From NCBI RefSeq assembly GCF_022581195.2, contig NC_061458.1, positions 8,990,001 to 9,054,000 on the forward strand: a stretch of 64,000 nucleotides of DNA, written 5' to 3'. Within the stretch, counting starts at the first letter, position 1. Each line of letters opens with the position of its first letter. A program made the position numbers and the translations under genes. Source of the DNA: Helicoverpa zea (Eukaryota > Arthropoda > Insecta > Lepidoptera > Noctuidae). Under the pieces are notes generated by a model. That model was not told the origin of the DNA. It saw only the letters and a list, made by a program, of their open reading frames with translations, and ran no database searches. Of this stretch, positions 9,957 through 24,041 are shown piece after piece.

Positions 9957-12056
9957 ATTGCAGCATGACTTTATAACCAATTTTATTGCAGGATAATAAG
10001 TCTCTCTGTATCCCAGCTAAGAGCACTTGAAACAGCTGAAACCTCATGTAACAATAATGTCTCCTACTTTAGTCAGGCGTTTTCCTGGCCCCGCGCCAAA
10101 GAGCTGCAATGTTTAAAGAAACTATCTAGTGCACGCAGGATAGAAACCTTAACAGTCAGCTTCTATTTGCATGAGAGCAAAAATGCATCACTCAGTGCGC
10201 TACGTATCAATGCTATACAAAGAAATTGTGGGGGTAAATGAAATCTGAAGTACTACACGATCTTCCAACCAAAATGGTCGCAAAATTACGCAATTATAAA
10301 AGGTTCGACCTACCTATATTTGCCTCTTAGCGGCATCTACTTCTTAAGGAAAACGTAAACCTCCGCAGTCACTCCATTTTTATCAAAGCCCTTCGCTAAA
10401 TAAAAAATATATACGAACCTTTATCCGTTGACAAAAACAAATGAAGGAACTGGCGAAAAATTTTGATATTTTCGTTATTTTCGTTCATAGGTCGGTAATA
10501 ATATCAGCGGAACATTAAGTGAGTATAAGGTGAGCCTCCAGTGTTGCATTCGGGACGTAGGCTGGCGCCTCGCTTCCAGAATTAATAACTTTCTCGGCCC
10601 CCACAGACGCTCAACCCCCAGCGCCTGCCTCACCCCACGCCCGTACTAACAGCACCTATCTCGATTAATGCGATATCCCTTACTTTATTTGTCGTGGTAG
10701 ATGCTCTTTTGAATCAATAAAAGACGGAGAAAAATTGGGTAAAATTATCTTGTACATAAAAGATGCTTGTTGTAGTCTAATTGGTCTTTATCTAAGCAAA
10801 TATAAACTTCGTGCTTTTTTCACAACACAAACATTATCATAAATCCACTTTTCCTAGAACACAGAAAAAAATCAAACTCGTAACTAAACCTCACACATTT
10901 TCCGCTTATCAAACAATTACAAACCACACCACACAACACGAGAATCAAACACAAAAACAATATTCTAATCCGTACAATAATCCCTTAATAAAATAAACCT
11001 TAAGTCCATGGTAGGGGCGACATCTTGCGTCTCTGTCAGACAGGCGGAAAGCCTTCGGAAGTTTCCCCGAGTGTTTCGGTTTGCCTCTTTGACTCTGTAC
11101 CGTGTGTAATGATTTGGCTCGCGCGTAATTTGCTGAAAAAATGTCCTCCCGTCTTTCAGGCTATATAGGCTACATACATACCCATGTTCTGATTATTACT
11201 ATTATTCCGATTATTACCAGTTTGTTGCTCATGTGTAATGCTAGGGTCGGTTTATAGAGGTTTTTATTATTATGTTTTATTTTATATACTTGCTGTTTGT
11301 ATGTCGACTTTCTTTGATCGTAAATGTAATGGTGAAGATGGATATTTTTTATGGTAAAATTACTGGTGTATTGTTATGTCGATATTTTTGCCTCAAGTAG
11401 CGCAATGCTTTACAAAACTTTATTTGTATCATTAAGCAAATTCTAATAGAAAAGAAGTCAGGTACATCAGCCGAAAACAATCGCACATCAGTACAGTAAG
11501 GTCCACAAAAACAGACACTCACAAGATTCACTCCATACCGTCGGTAAAAAAACTTAGTAACATTGCGAAAGACCGAGGCCCTTCGTACGACAGCCCTCAC
11601 CCTAATAAATCTACCCTGAAGGTTTGGGCCGATATTTGGAAACGCGGATCAATGCTTTCTACATAGTTATTTTAGGGTAAGTACCTTTATCCGCAGACTA
11701 ATGCAACGTTTGGAGTAAACTAAACAATTGGTACTTGGGTCTCTGTAAGGTTGTGGGTGTTTTAATTGACGGTCTCTGTTTATTTATTGGTTAGTGAAGT
11801 AAGGTAATAAATAATAGGTGCATTATCAGCACTATCAGGTTATGTAATACTCTCCGATAAAAATTAAAGAGCCTATTATGATATAGAATAAGGTCATCGG
11901 TACTTATTTCACATACTATTTCACCACCATTGTTAAGGATAATATAATTTCATAATATTGGATAACATCAAAATTAACCAAACATCAAAAGGAGGTTGTC
12001 TTAGCCCCAAAAACTAATCAAAACCGAGAAAAACAATAACAAAACAAATCATTAAC
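9957..12056. other. Non-coding, nothing recognised
   Basis: Mixed composition, including a GC-richer patch at 10560-10650 and 11000-11160. Frames of 61-83 codons at 10811-10996 and 11349-11600 show no domain and are treated as chance. Confidence 0.45.
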
Positions 12057-12057
12057 C

Positions 12058-12076
12058 AAACACACACACACACACC
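12058..12076. repeat. (CA)n microsatellite
   Basis: An uninterrupted run of about eight CA units within a purine-poor stretch. Confidence 0.9.
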
Positions 12077-15000
12077 ATTTTCCTTCCTACCTGAAATCCA
12101 TCCTTTCACCTCACTATCAGCGTAGTAAAATCATTGTAGCTTTGTACCAACGTTGATTCCACCCGAGTTTATTTGTGGACTTCGTAGCATACGTAGCGTT
12201 GATGCGGCGTAGCGGACAACATTGTAGCACACGAATATTTCAGGCTACGGACTACGGGAAAGGATTTGCTAACTGTGATTTCTTTGTTAGCCGAGGGTGT
12301 AAAAGGAGGTTCGAATTCGGTTAGTGTAGTGGTGTAATAGATGGTAGTGACAGATAGTTACATTCTCTTTCGTGTGTAGCGTTTCTATGGTAGTTTATTA
12401 AATGATCAAACGTGCAATTGTCTGAAATAATACATAGCTCTGCATCTAATTATGTATTCTTCAAGTTGTTGTGTCTTGATCAAGTAGACATGAATAATGC
12501 GTTCCACATGAAAACTTTCGACCTCACAGCTAATTGGTCATTCAATTTTTTTCTAGGACTACACATATATAAAACAGAAATAATGTCATCATCACTTTAC
12601 TTGGCCAGTGATACAATTTTTATTAAGCATTGAAATTTTTTAAATTAGAACCAATTAACGCAATATGTTTTTTGTTTGTCAAAGATATGAGATCAAAAAT
12701 ACTGTATTGACTCAAGTAATACATAACATAACTCGGTTACAACAGTTTCCATCTCAGCTCACCTCGAATTCTCCCATACAGAGCATAACATCGAGATTGA
12801 TATTAATATATAATAACTGGTGCGGTTTGGGAGTTACTGCTTGTGTTGTGAGTAGTTATATTTAACTTTCTATGTTTGTGTTTAACCTGACCCGATTTGG
12901 TTAAGCGGATTTTAGGTTGTAAATTCTTTTATTGGTATTTTTTAAAGGGAGATGCTTTTATATTAGCATACCTACAGTTCATTTTTAGATGAGTTTTTTT
13001 TTCGCAAAGAAAGACTGTATTTTTTAGTCAGTCAAGTCTTAAATAATTGTTATTAGGTATTAGGACTCAGGTTTGACTTTAAGATCATAAATATGTGGAT
13101 AATATCACTTTAAAAAAGTACGCTAAGTATGGGTGTTTTGAAAAGAAAAAATATTAGTTCCACATGTTTAATTTTCTCCTCCACAAACAAAGCCTCATCG
13201 CTTTCAAATTTAGAATACCAGGGATTTCAAAATACAAGAATAAATAAAACAATGAAACGTCTGCTTTGTAAATCTTAAAGGGAAAACTAAGAGACAAAGG
13301 GCTCTTAAAGCTAGTGACGTGTAATCAAGCCTCGTTTGAACAATGTACTCGTTCTTTTTTTTTAATTTCACCGCGGGACCAAGGAGGTTTTCAAGTCTCC
13401 ATGCTAAGCTTACGTGGCTTTGTGAATCCTTTAGGTCCATGGAGAACAAAATGACTAGCGGAGGTGGCATAACAGAAAATCTTCAAAGAAAATGCGGGGG
13501 ACGAGGTGTCTCAAAGAACCCAAACTCCTCGTCAGTCAATTGGCAACTGATTTTGGTCATACCCGCCGTAAGTATTTGACCAAGAAGAAAGCGCCCGACC
13601 CACCTGCGTTATGGCATATCCTCTCACCTTTCCTTACTCCGTGTTTTGGTCCATTTTCTTTTGAGGTAGGCAGCAAATCAAATGCAAACATATGTTCTTT
13701 TATAGTGCTGTTTTATTGTGGAAAATGGAAAGTCGCCATTTATAGCGTTAGATAGTGTGAAAGTCTGAGAACTAGTTTGGGAAACTTGTTTATTGGATCT
13801 AGAGATTGAAAATGTGTTTATAGTATAAAAAAGTTAATGAAACTTTAGATAATAATTTAGAAATTCATTAGGATAAAAGAAAGAGGAAGTATTAAGGAAT
13901 ATTTCACCTAACAATAAAACAAACAAAGCAGTCCTCCCCATCTGACATTATTTTTCGACTACCCTCTAATACGTTGTTTGCAAAGATACATTAGCAAATC
14001 ATACGAATATGTACGGGAAAAGTAAACATAAATCCCGTCTCCCCTGAAATTCTCATCTAACCAAGCTATATTATTACCTGATACATTTTCCCCCGAACAG
14101 AAAAACACCCTTTAATTTTACTCACACAACACCGCCTTTCGATTCCATAACGTCTTAACTACACCACTTAGCTAAGCTAAATCAAACCTTATCACGTGGC
14201 AGTAAGGTGCAGATTTGATTGTAGGTGAAGTTGTCGTTTACGTGTTTCATGATAAGATAGAAACGATATTGCTATAGTGATTCAATGCAAACCATAGTGT
14301 CTTTTATTCTCTTTTCAGATTATAGGGACACGAATAGTCTTTTAAAGTGAAAAGCTGTTTGCAAAAACATCGAACGTTTTTAATCGTTCCAACGTAATTG
14401 GGGAATAAAATGTGAACGTTAAGTGGTTAATGAATCAATTATAAATAAGGCACTTTAATGATATTGCGGAGTATTTTATTTAAGTAATTATATAAAGCCT
14501 GTACATTATCGAGACTTCTGATTGATTAAAAAGTTTACTGCCTTGTTCTCCAATTATACCAAATTTGTTCAATAATTATGTGAATTAATATAGCTTTACA
14601 ATTATGTGGATACTTATATTAAATCTCTGGAAATATAAAGTTTCTTAATACTATTAAAGGGCATTCATTAAATAATAATGGCGTCATAAATAGTTTAATA
14701 AGTGATTACATCCCACATTCTATTGTTTGTTTAACTATTATGTAAATTAATAAATTAAAAAAGGTACAGTAATTTCACAACAGAAGATATTAAGATTTTT
14801 AAATTAAAACGACATAAGTTTGTGGGGATTTTCCATTTATAAGTAAGGCGATTCATTAAATTGAACGATTTGTTTGATCGCTGTTATATGATTATGTAAC
14901 AGCGTAAATAGGTCTGTCCGGTATGCAAAATAGTGACAAAAAAAAACTGATGGAAAAAGTTTGGTAAAGTATAAAATGAAGAAGACATGAGTGTCAGCAT

Positions 15001-15962
15001 CTTTGCAATACAAACTGCAATCACCAAATTCTTCTAAAGTTTGGTGATTACGGAAGAGGCACTATTATTTAATAAACAGGAGACAGGAAGGTTATTTATC
15101 ATATTCTAGAGGCCCAACCACTAAGTAGGTGTATAGCTAAACCACCGCGCGTTGAACTCTTTGATTCGGCACCCTGTCTGGACATATAAATACTGCTGAA
15201 AATACTTACTAAAATCTACTTAGTATTTAACTGCATTAACTCCTGTGTGTGCATAAAAAGGGCCTTCAATATCACGCTCATAAAAATCAAAATTGATCAA
15301 CACGAAAAAAAATACAGTCCCTTATTTGCGCGTCAATTATTTCTTCAAATTGGGTTATTCTACAAAAAGTTCACTAAACATTTTATCTGTCAAAATCATT
15401 AAGCAAAAAAACTGTCATCTGTCATCGGAAAATAATCATAAATAATGCTGTCTTTATCAATATTTTCAAAAAAACTACTCTAAGTATATTCATATGTAAG
15501 TTTAGGCAGTAGATACTCACTTACTTTTATATCCCTTTAAGCATAATGAACAAAGACAAAGACGGCAGGTAGCGGCCGTGGAGTGGGGCGGGGGGGGGAC
15601 ACATATGCACCACCATAAGTACAACGATATGCATCACTGCAGTCGCAGAGCTGCATTCCTGGTGCTGGCGAACGGTGGATTAGGGTGGACGTTACTTTGG
15701 GAGTATGGGTCCATTTTGAGAGGTATTAACTGATGATCTTAGATATTATTGTGGTAAAAAAGATATTAATAATAAGGCTTCTCAATCTCTGAAATATCAA
15801 TAATGGATCGCTGTTCTTTTCTTTGGAGTATTACAAAATGAGTAAGGGCATGATTTGAAATTAAAAAAAAAAAATGTCGTTTGATTCCTAGATCCGAAGG
15901 TGAAAGAGCTGGTGTGAAGTATAATTCTTTCTTCATCAAAAAGTTATTTACTATTAAAAAAA
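12077..15962. other. Non-coding, nothing recognised
   Basis: AT-rich sequence. Contains a poly-G run of about nine at 15590-15598 following a GC-rich stretch. Two overlapping plus-strand frames at 13343-13755 sit after a T-rich tract, but their translations look random and they carry no splice-supported structure. Confidence 0.45.
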
Positions 15963-16150
15963 GCTATACTAGCATTAGGTACAAGGCTGAAGTATTTAAA
16001 CTCCCTAATCTCCTGAACTTTTGAACAGATTTGATAAATTATTTCAGAGTTCGATAGCCCATTTATCTTGAATCTTACGATCTTGATCGTGATTTTACGC
16101 TAGATTTTATCCAGGTACGAGGAGTAGTTCCCACAACCCAAACGTGAAAC
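15963..16150 (+). mobile_element. Helitron relic
   Basis: The stretch begins ctatactagcatta, then aaggctgaagt, and continues with agatttgataaattatttc, gttcgatagcccattt, attttatccaggtacg and gtagttcccac. This is the order of landmarks in lepidopteran short Helitrons, heavily mutated. A clear CTAG terminus is not seen. Confidence 0.55.
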
Positions 16151-16154
16151 AGGT

Positions 16155-17555
16155 GTAAGCTGGTAAAATACAATCTGGTGTAAGCCAAGTATTTATTTCA
16201 AATTCCAACCGTTACCTAACTCCATATCACATCCACACTGCACCAACGTCCAGTCGCATCAGTTGAACTCCTCTTAGTTATAGTCCGGTCGCTCTCTAAT
16301 TTACTTGCCGGCCGCCAGTGGACCCGATGCCACAATAATACCGACAACTATTAAACGTTGTGCACACAAAAACACCATCCGTCTTACCACAAAAACTTTT
16401 AAACGTCAGTTTATGCCTTGTCTAAAAAAATGTCAAATTATGACGTTGACATATGGTTCATTTTGCAGCCAAAATTTTATTAGACAAGTGTAAAACAGGG
16501 TTTAAAGTTTTTGTAGTAAGGCCCCATGCTTTTTGGCTCTGAATAAAGGTTAGAATATTGGTGTTTTGAGGGTAGATAATCCTGTTTTGTTTCACTTGAT
16601 TAGATCTGGAATTTCAGTTAGTTTTCAAATGTACGTTGATATGATTCCTTGCTTAAGTATATAAGGCATTGTAGCATTGAAAATTAAGGAGGAAAAAAGC
16701 ACATAAGATTAACACAGTGATATAGTAAATAAAATTCATTACATTTTGTTTCTTAATACCAAATAGATAAAGACCAAAAAAATATTCGAATTTATTTAAA
16801 AAAAAATATGTTCATCTACCCAAGAGTAACGCACCACCGTGCATCGACCGCTCGTTTAACCGTTCTGCGCTTGCGCAAGCTTCTTAAAAGTACAATTACA
16901 TTTACGTAAGTTAACAATCTGAAGATCAATTGTTGGGTAATGGGAGTTCATTTGTGACAAATGCTCACGCGCAGCAGAAAGAACTGTTTTTATTTTTAAA
17001 ATTACCGGCTGGCTGCTAAAAGGCTGCTCCTTTTGAAAATGTACTAGTGTAACCTGTAGTTACATGAACTCGTTGGAATTTTATTGAAACGTAACTGAAT
17101 AAGGGAATAAAAATTTTGCTGAATGTATCATAAGATGAAGAAGACGTGATAAATCAAAATATAATTTTTAAAGAATAGAATCAAAAAATTCGCGGAGATA
17201 AAAAAGGCTGTACTATATATATAAAAAAAAACATTAATTTTTACATATCTATTTTGTATGACATTCAATTAAAAAAGCCTTCCTAAGCAAGTTTTAATTT
17301 TCAAATACTTTGCATAATACAAACTAAAAAAAACATCTTCTTAAACAAGTTGTCTTGTTAGACTAACATATCAGATTAACCCTAACAATGCTTGCACAAT
17401 AACCCGGAACTGCGTCTAACCGCCGTGTCCCATACATGAGCGTTTGACCTTATACTACTTAAAATACCTGGAAACATTTTAACTTGGGTAAAATTTCACC
17501 CACTATGCATTTTTTTCGAAAAAAAAAACCTTGCTTTAGTAGTGTAAACAAAATA
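16155..17555. other. Non-coding, nothing recognised
   Basis: Holds a palindromic ctgcgcttgcgcaag at about 16864-16878, resembling an NRF1/Ewg-type site, in otherwise AT-rich DNA. No gene, repeat edge or RNA is supported. Confidence 0.45.
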
Positions 17556-17559
17556 CAAT

Positions 17560-17642
17560 TTAAAAAAAATCATGTGTCGAGAATCGAACCTGGGAACTCA
17601 CGCTCAACAGCACTTCTTGCGTCCACAAGCCATAGGGATTTA
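17560..17642 (-). repeat. tRNA-derived SINE head, degenerate
   Basis: On the minus strand it reads tggcttgtggacgcaag... then gagcgtgagttcccag and ggttcgattctcgacac. The ggttcgattc at 17590-17581 is a good RNA polymerase III B box, and the upstream tggcttgtgg could be a decayed A box. It does not fold into a complete tRNA cloverleaf that I can support, so a SINE relic is preferred over a tRNA gene. Confidence 0.45.
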
Positions 17643-17649
17643 ACAAAAA

Positions 17650-18590
17650 AATATATGAAAATTATTAATTATTTTTTCACGACTGAATTAATAAACCATA
17701 ACGCTGCCCAGCTAATCCTAAATTCATTAAAAGAAAAAAATCAATTCAGTATTGTTGCCATGTTGTCAGCTAAAAAGCCATACTGCGGCCACTCCAAATT
17801 GTGATTAAACCAACCTAATACACACAATTACGGGTCAGGCTACTACCGACACCCGTTTTTGTACCAAATAGAAAGATTATAACCCAACCAACGAACCCAC
17901 TGTAACAACCAACCCTAACTTCGAAGCTATAGAGTTGAAATTCTATTGAAACCTTGCTGACGAAACCCGCTTCGCTTGTGTGCCCTCGTGAAAGCTACAC
18001 ATTTCATTTATAATATTAGGTACAATAGCAGACGTCATACTGTATACACTTCTACTACTGTACTCATAAATGTTTCATATGTGTGAGCTTAATCGTTTGT
18101 AGGAAGGTCGTAAGCGCCGCGCAAGCGAAATCAAACTCTAGCGTTGAAGGAATAATGATCATTTTTGCGTGGTTTTAAGAACGTATTAAGGCAATAAGTG
18201 TGTGTTTGCGTATGTGTGCACCGCAACGGCTCAAGCGGAGTATCGAAGAATGCGGAGCGTGAATTACTGTGTTTAGGGAGTTGTCAGTTTGACAATTTGC
18301 TCTTGTAAGGATTCGCGCCGGTTGTTAAGATTAATAAAAGATTAAAAGAGGTTGGTGATTAAGACGTTTTAATTGTAATTCAATTTTGTCTTCTATAATT
18401 TTAATTATGTACTAATCTGTACTTATTTATTTTGTATGTTACATAAATAAACTTTTTCAATTTTATTTCTTTGGTCAGAATTTGGATATTTTTTTATTTA
18501 TTCGAAAATAAAACACTCATATCTTCAAAACAAACAATTTTAATTACATTACAATAAGCATTAGGTGGACGTTGATGAAAAGTGATAAAG
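17650..18590. other. Non-coding, nothing recognised
   Basis: No supported gene or repeat boundary. Confidence 0.45.
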
Positions 18591-18599
18591 TCAACCGAC

Positions 18600-19270
18600 A
18601 AACGTATCAATTACTAAATTGAATTAAACGGTATAAACCGCGCGGCGCTCCACAATAAGCGATCACAGCGCATCGCATTAGCTACTGACAGCTCGCGTAC
18701 GTGTGTATACCGAGCTCGTTACGTTTACGTGACGCGCACACACTCAGACAAACTTATATCTACCAATAACACATGCAAAAATAAACCTTAGTACGTAAAA
18801 CATAAGTGCTCTCTCGCCGTACCTCAAGCTCGCCAGTTTATTGCTTGCTCCCGCCACCACACCGGGTGGCGAGGTCCGGCAACGTCGCACCCAAATTATT
18901 GTGACATTTATACCATACGGCTCGCAGAACGGAACCGCCAGCGACATCTATCGACACTCTCGGAACTAAACACTCGGCTTCTAGAAAGAGACGGATGTAC
19001 TTGACAATATCACTTTCACGGTCTCGTACTTAAAGCTAAGCGGTTTGCTGTACTGTTTGTTTGTGTCTGTAAACAGCGGCCTGGCGAGGTGTATCGCGCA
19101 TGAATGAAATGGATGACCGCGCGACAGAGACGGCGCTGCACACATTCCGCGGGTGCGAAGGAGATGGGTGAGGAGCGCGAAGCGTGCAGAATACATCGTT
19201 TATCAGATTACATGCGAAGTATCGCGAGCGTGGCGATGTTTTGACACGCGATAATCACAAGATAATGCGG
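18600..19270. promoter_or_regulatory. CpG-rich patch, possible promoter/regulatory region
   Basis: The stretch is clearly richer in CG dinucleotides than its surroundings (gcgcggcgctcc, agctcgcgtacgtg, ttacgtgacgcgcac, caccgggtggcgagg, tatcgcgagcgtggcg). Two minus-strand frames (67 and 71 codons at 18744-18947 and 18981-19196) arise from this composition and have no recognisable domain. A transcription start on either strand is possible, but no core-promoter element or splice donor fixes it. Confidence 0.3.
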
Positions 19271-19810
19271 CCGATCTTAGCGGCGTTTAGGTTTATATTG
19301 GCTTTTTATAGCGCTCAGTTAAATGTAGTAGTGTAAATATTAAACACACAATAATATCAGCGACTGCTCAACTATTTTGTTTGCTGTGACGTCAAATGCT
19401 CACAAAACTAGCGCGCTACTTGTGACTTTTAGTTTTTTGGTTTTGTAAGATTTTTTATTGAAGTTTTGTTTATTGAATTAATTTAGAAAGAATTAAATTG
19501 TACGTTAACCTACATTAATCAAGGCTACTTATGCAAATGTAACTTACTCCCATTTTATTATTTTTAAGAATAAAAAAGAACAGTATTTAAACACATACAA
19601 TAATAAATTATTCAAAACAACAAAAATGACCAATGTACACGAACCCTCAGTACTAAACTAAGCAATTAGTACGTCGAAAGTGTAGAGCTTTCATAGAAAA
19701 TCCGAGCTTTCCAAACTTGTCGGGGGCAGCCTGCCAACCGAATGTAGTGTGAAAACTTGGTGGCAACTTGTGAAATGGGGGACGGGCAATATCGTTACTG
19801 AATAGACAGC

Positions 19811-19823
19811 TAGCGCCATCTAG
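19811..19823. promoter_or_regulatory. CTCF-like motif (TAGCGCCATCTAG)
   Basis: Reverse complement CTAGATGGCGCTA resembles the conserved CTCF core (YAGRKGGCR). One of four close matches in 8 kb. Binding is inferred from motif only. Confidence 0.35.
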
Positions 19824-22800
19824 TAGCGAGTAGCGGGAGTTGTGAACAGCAAATATTTCGTTTATCGTGTAAAACTATGACAGATTTACAATGTAGTTAC
19901 TTTCTGTTTGGAATTGTTATGTGCAATAATCACAATCGTTAAATTAAGAATGTTAAAATACTAATAAAATGTAAATAAATCTTTTTTGAATGGAACTTAA
20001 GTAACAACATTAGGTACCAATCACTATGTATCAGCGATATACAATCACTGTTACGCAGATAAAAGCAATATCAATTTTCAGTAGAAAACTCAAATAGAAA
20101 TCGTAGACAAGGTGTGCATTCTAATACCTTGACCAATCGTTATTTCTGGAGGCGCAATGTTTACCTTATGGCAAGCGTTAACGCTGCGTGTTATTTCAGT
20201 ATCGAATTCGTTTTCTTTTATTTCAGTAATTTTATATGACTTTCGATTTTACTAATCGATTTTGTATCGAATGTAAATATGTAGAGCGAGCCCCCGTCGA
20301 GTTGCAAACAACATTTGCTGTTTATTTTTACAAGGTGTGCGCTTTTAACCTGTAATCGACGCATCGATGATGTAATGCTTGAATTATTTAACTTTGGAAT
20401 TAGTATTTGAAAATTGTTTTCATTGTGGAATAAGTCTGTTAACCTCTAATGACTGCTAAAGAATTTGGCTGGTTGAAATCGACTGCAAGCAATCTGTATC
20501 GTGTTGGACTATTTTGGTGTACCACAGGGTTCTATTCTGGGTCTAAGGAAGCCATTTTGACTAAATTGCATATTCTTATTACCTATTCTTTCCTCTATTT
20601 ACAAGTACATAATACTAAATGTTTTCAAAAATTAACCTCAAAATAATATTCCACAAAATATCAAGCAATTTGCTTTTAATATTTACGTAGGTTTTCTTCC
20701 AAGCTTTGTATTGTGTAATCATGAATCACAAATCTCTATATTCTATTGGTAGATATTTAAAAATACTCAAACAACAAGGTAACTCTAGTCGCTGTTTTAT
20801 CGTCAGCACACAACGTGGACGTAAATCTTCCCTTGATTTATTGCTATATACGTAGGCACTTTAATTTACAGCTAGACCGATTTAGACGACTTTCATAAGT
20901 AATAAACACCACACAATTGAATATCTTGTAGGTGTAAGTTTATTGGAGGAGTAACGATTGATCTCACACTTAAAATCTGACACTTTTGTACCACGTAACT
21001 GCCTATCTTCGAGATCTTTTAAACCTGAAATTGGTGTTGCATCACAATTGAATTTTATGATGCATTTTACATTTCTGGAGATTGTGTAAATTAATCCTAA
21101 CTCCGTTTTATTTATGTAAAGGGATCGCGTTGAAAGTTAAGTTGATTTTTCAAAGATGCATCACAATAATCGCATTCATGTTTCAGGACAGGTTAATCAA
21201 AAGTGCAATTAGTTTCCTAGTTCTTGAACCGATGTTGGCAGAAACAGTGTCAGTTGAAGGTTGATTACTGTAAACCATAGGCATTTGTTCCACCTTTTGT
21301 TAATTTCAAAAAGTGTTAAGATTTTTTAGGGTTTATATAAAAGTCCTTGAAACGCTTATGTTTTCCCGCCAACTCTGAGTGAAGCTCATTTTAGATCCTT
21401 CAATAATATACAATATGTGTTATACACCTACAAATAAAAGCGGTTACGTATTCGAACATTCTTTGTAGATATCTATCATGACCATTAACTCCTACACATC
21501 GGTTTTCTGAAAAGTAATCCAGAAAGCTGTAAAAGAATTGAGGTGAAAACCAATGCGATGTGCTGAATAAGCGAGCCGACCTACTTAGACACTTCGTTAG
21601 TGTTTTTCGATATTCAACTGTGATTTATTATAGATATAAAATCTACCAGATGCCAGATCACACAGACCACATATTGGGAATACGCGGCCGTCGCTTGGGT
21701 GGTCTAACTATGGATCATTGTTTACGAAACGAGATGAGATTTACTTGCGTGACGTTTAAAGTTTTATTGCGAAAAACATGTGTCTGTGTAGAAGAATAAG
21801 TGTGAGCAAACACAGTCTAGCGGTCACAAAGAACAAACTACGAATGTGAGTAACGTATCTGCCGCGCCCATGAAGGTCGCCGCGTGACGATCTGTGTCAG
21901 TACTTCGATTTTGCGTATTTACTTAGGATTGCCCCATAATATTAAGAGGTAATCGGTTCAGATGTTAAGTAAATATTTCGCACCACCTCCGTGTTGAACT
22001 ATTTTAAGCCGGTGAATAAAGAGTATTTATTTAATTATGTCATCGCGATGCTCATGTTTTTGAAGGTATGTTCGCTCAAATTACTCTACCTAATATTCGT
22101 CCGCAACCGTGTTTTTCAGTGACCTCCGGCCCGGCTCGTTATATTCGTTTACATTCCCAAATACGTTAACAGGTACAACCTCCGGGGTCGGTCCTCGGAA
22201 GGGGAATTGAAAAATTGTAAAACACACCTCAGGCATTGTGGTGTGAATAAATTATAAGCGAGCACAAGTTATCCGCGGCTAGTGTTACTTGACCTCCATT
22301 GTCTCTTTTACCTGTAGAAATCAGTACGGTTGCAGGGAAATCGTGAATTTACGTGAGATCTAAATACGCTGGTCATTGTGCGACCCACTTACGCTTCGTA
22401 GTCTCAATATTGTTGTACCAGATCTGTAGTAGGTTAGCGGAACCCTAGTTCTAGGACTATTAACTTGACTAATGGAAATTAATTCCGAATTAATTACAGT
22501 TCTTGAATATAGATCTATAGGTACAGATCTCATGTTTTTTGGATTTTAAGTTATATAAATTCTTGGATGAGTGTGAGAAATTTCAGGCAGTATTTTTATG
22601 GTATGACTTCTCTTGGCAGCTGCTCCTCTCTGCAATTTGGAGCCAAATCGCATAGAGCGACAATCTTCTAGTAAAATCTTCTGTGAAAAATAAGTCTAAA
22701 ATTTCAGTTATTCATTAGGTATCACGTAATTTGCTTATGGCACTTGAATCATTTACTTACCTATGTAATAACTATAACATATATTTTTGCACGTTATTGT

Positions 22801-23430
22801 TATCTATCTTGTTTGATTTAGATAACAGGAAAATACTTACTCATAATAGTTTGTAAACACTACCTTTGAATCCATTACTACTTTCATACCCAACACTCGC
22901 ATTATACTTTTTATAGAAGGTACTTTCATCTTCTTTTCCTTCTAAGAAGAAGAATACAACAAACGTTTCGTCAATTATAAACTGAACCACCAAAATTTTG
23001 GAAAAATATTTAGTTACCTATAGGAAAATATTTCTTCTCATGATGATCCTCGCCGACACCTTATCTAATCATACGTATAAAAGTTGTGACGTCAGAGAGT
23101 GCGTAAAAACGCCCGGCCTTTACAGGGATTTGTAATCTTTGGGAATTATTGAGCTGATAACATTGGGACGCTACTGGAGAAATTGTTACATTCAGGTAAG
23201 AATTATTTGGTTACCTCCAAGATAGGTATATGTATATACCTATGTAGTACCTACCTACTTACCTTCATGAACATCGTAAAAAATATTATTCAGCTAAGAC
23301 ACAAATAACAGCCAGTATATTTGTTTTAAATCTGTATTCAGATTTTATATTGAATCATATTTCAGAAGCTACATAATACTTTATTGTTTGTATTGATAAC
23401 TCGAAAACCTTCATAAACTTTTGTGGCTAC

Positions 23431-23447
23431 TAGCGCCATCTAGCGGT
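23431..23447. promoter_or_regulatory. CTCF-like motif (TAGCGCCATCTAGCGGT)
   Basis: Reverse complement contains CCGCTAGATGGCGC, one mismatch from the CCASYAGRKGGCRS form of the CTCF consensus. It is the best of the four matches in the window. Confidence 0.4.
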
Positions 23448-24030
23448 ACTGAAACCAGTTACGCTTTGAAAAGATTCGCTTGAATTTCGTACATTGTGTA
23501 ATCTCATATCATTTCACCATAAATATATAATCTTAATTTCCTTTCACTATTAAATTTATAAATTTTAATCCCTAGATATTACTTGTATCTGTTTTCAGTC
23601 CTAATACTTACTACAACAAACTCCAAACGCAACATGAACGAATAAATGAATTTAATTACTCGATCATGACCAAAACAAATTAAACTAAATACGAACAGTT
23701 GAATACAAAAATACAAACACAACGCTAATTGTTAAAACATAAATCAAAGATAACAATCAACGAACAAATTCACTATTATTTTGTAACATAAACTCTTGTC
23801 ATACATGGCGTGAATACTACACACGATCGCATTAAACTTTCAGGGAGTTTACCTACAACGCTATACCTACGTGACACCCGAAATTGGGTCCGAAATTACT
23901 CGACAGTAGAATAATGGCGTCTGTTACTAATATACGGTTATCCGGAAGTGGTCTGAGCGGCGGAATTCGTACCACAATATGTATGTAATTTATTCAGGGC
24001 GATAACATCGGCGCTGTCGCCACTCGTCAA

Positions 24031-24041
24031 TAGATGGCGCT
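24031..24041. promoter_or_regulatory. CTCF-like motif (TAGATGGCGCT)
   Basis: Shares the TAGATGGCGCT core with the sites at 19811 and 23431, in the opposite orientation. Confidence 0.35.

Noticed and set aside
17560..17642. tRNA gene on the minus strand
   Set aside because: Only the B box is good; no complete cloverleaf.
17484..17804. 106-codon plus-strand frame
   Set aside because: It runs across a tRNA-like SINE head and poly-A stretches, and the translation is not protein-like.
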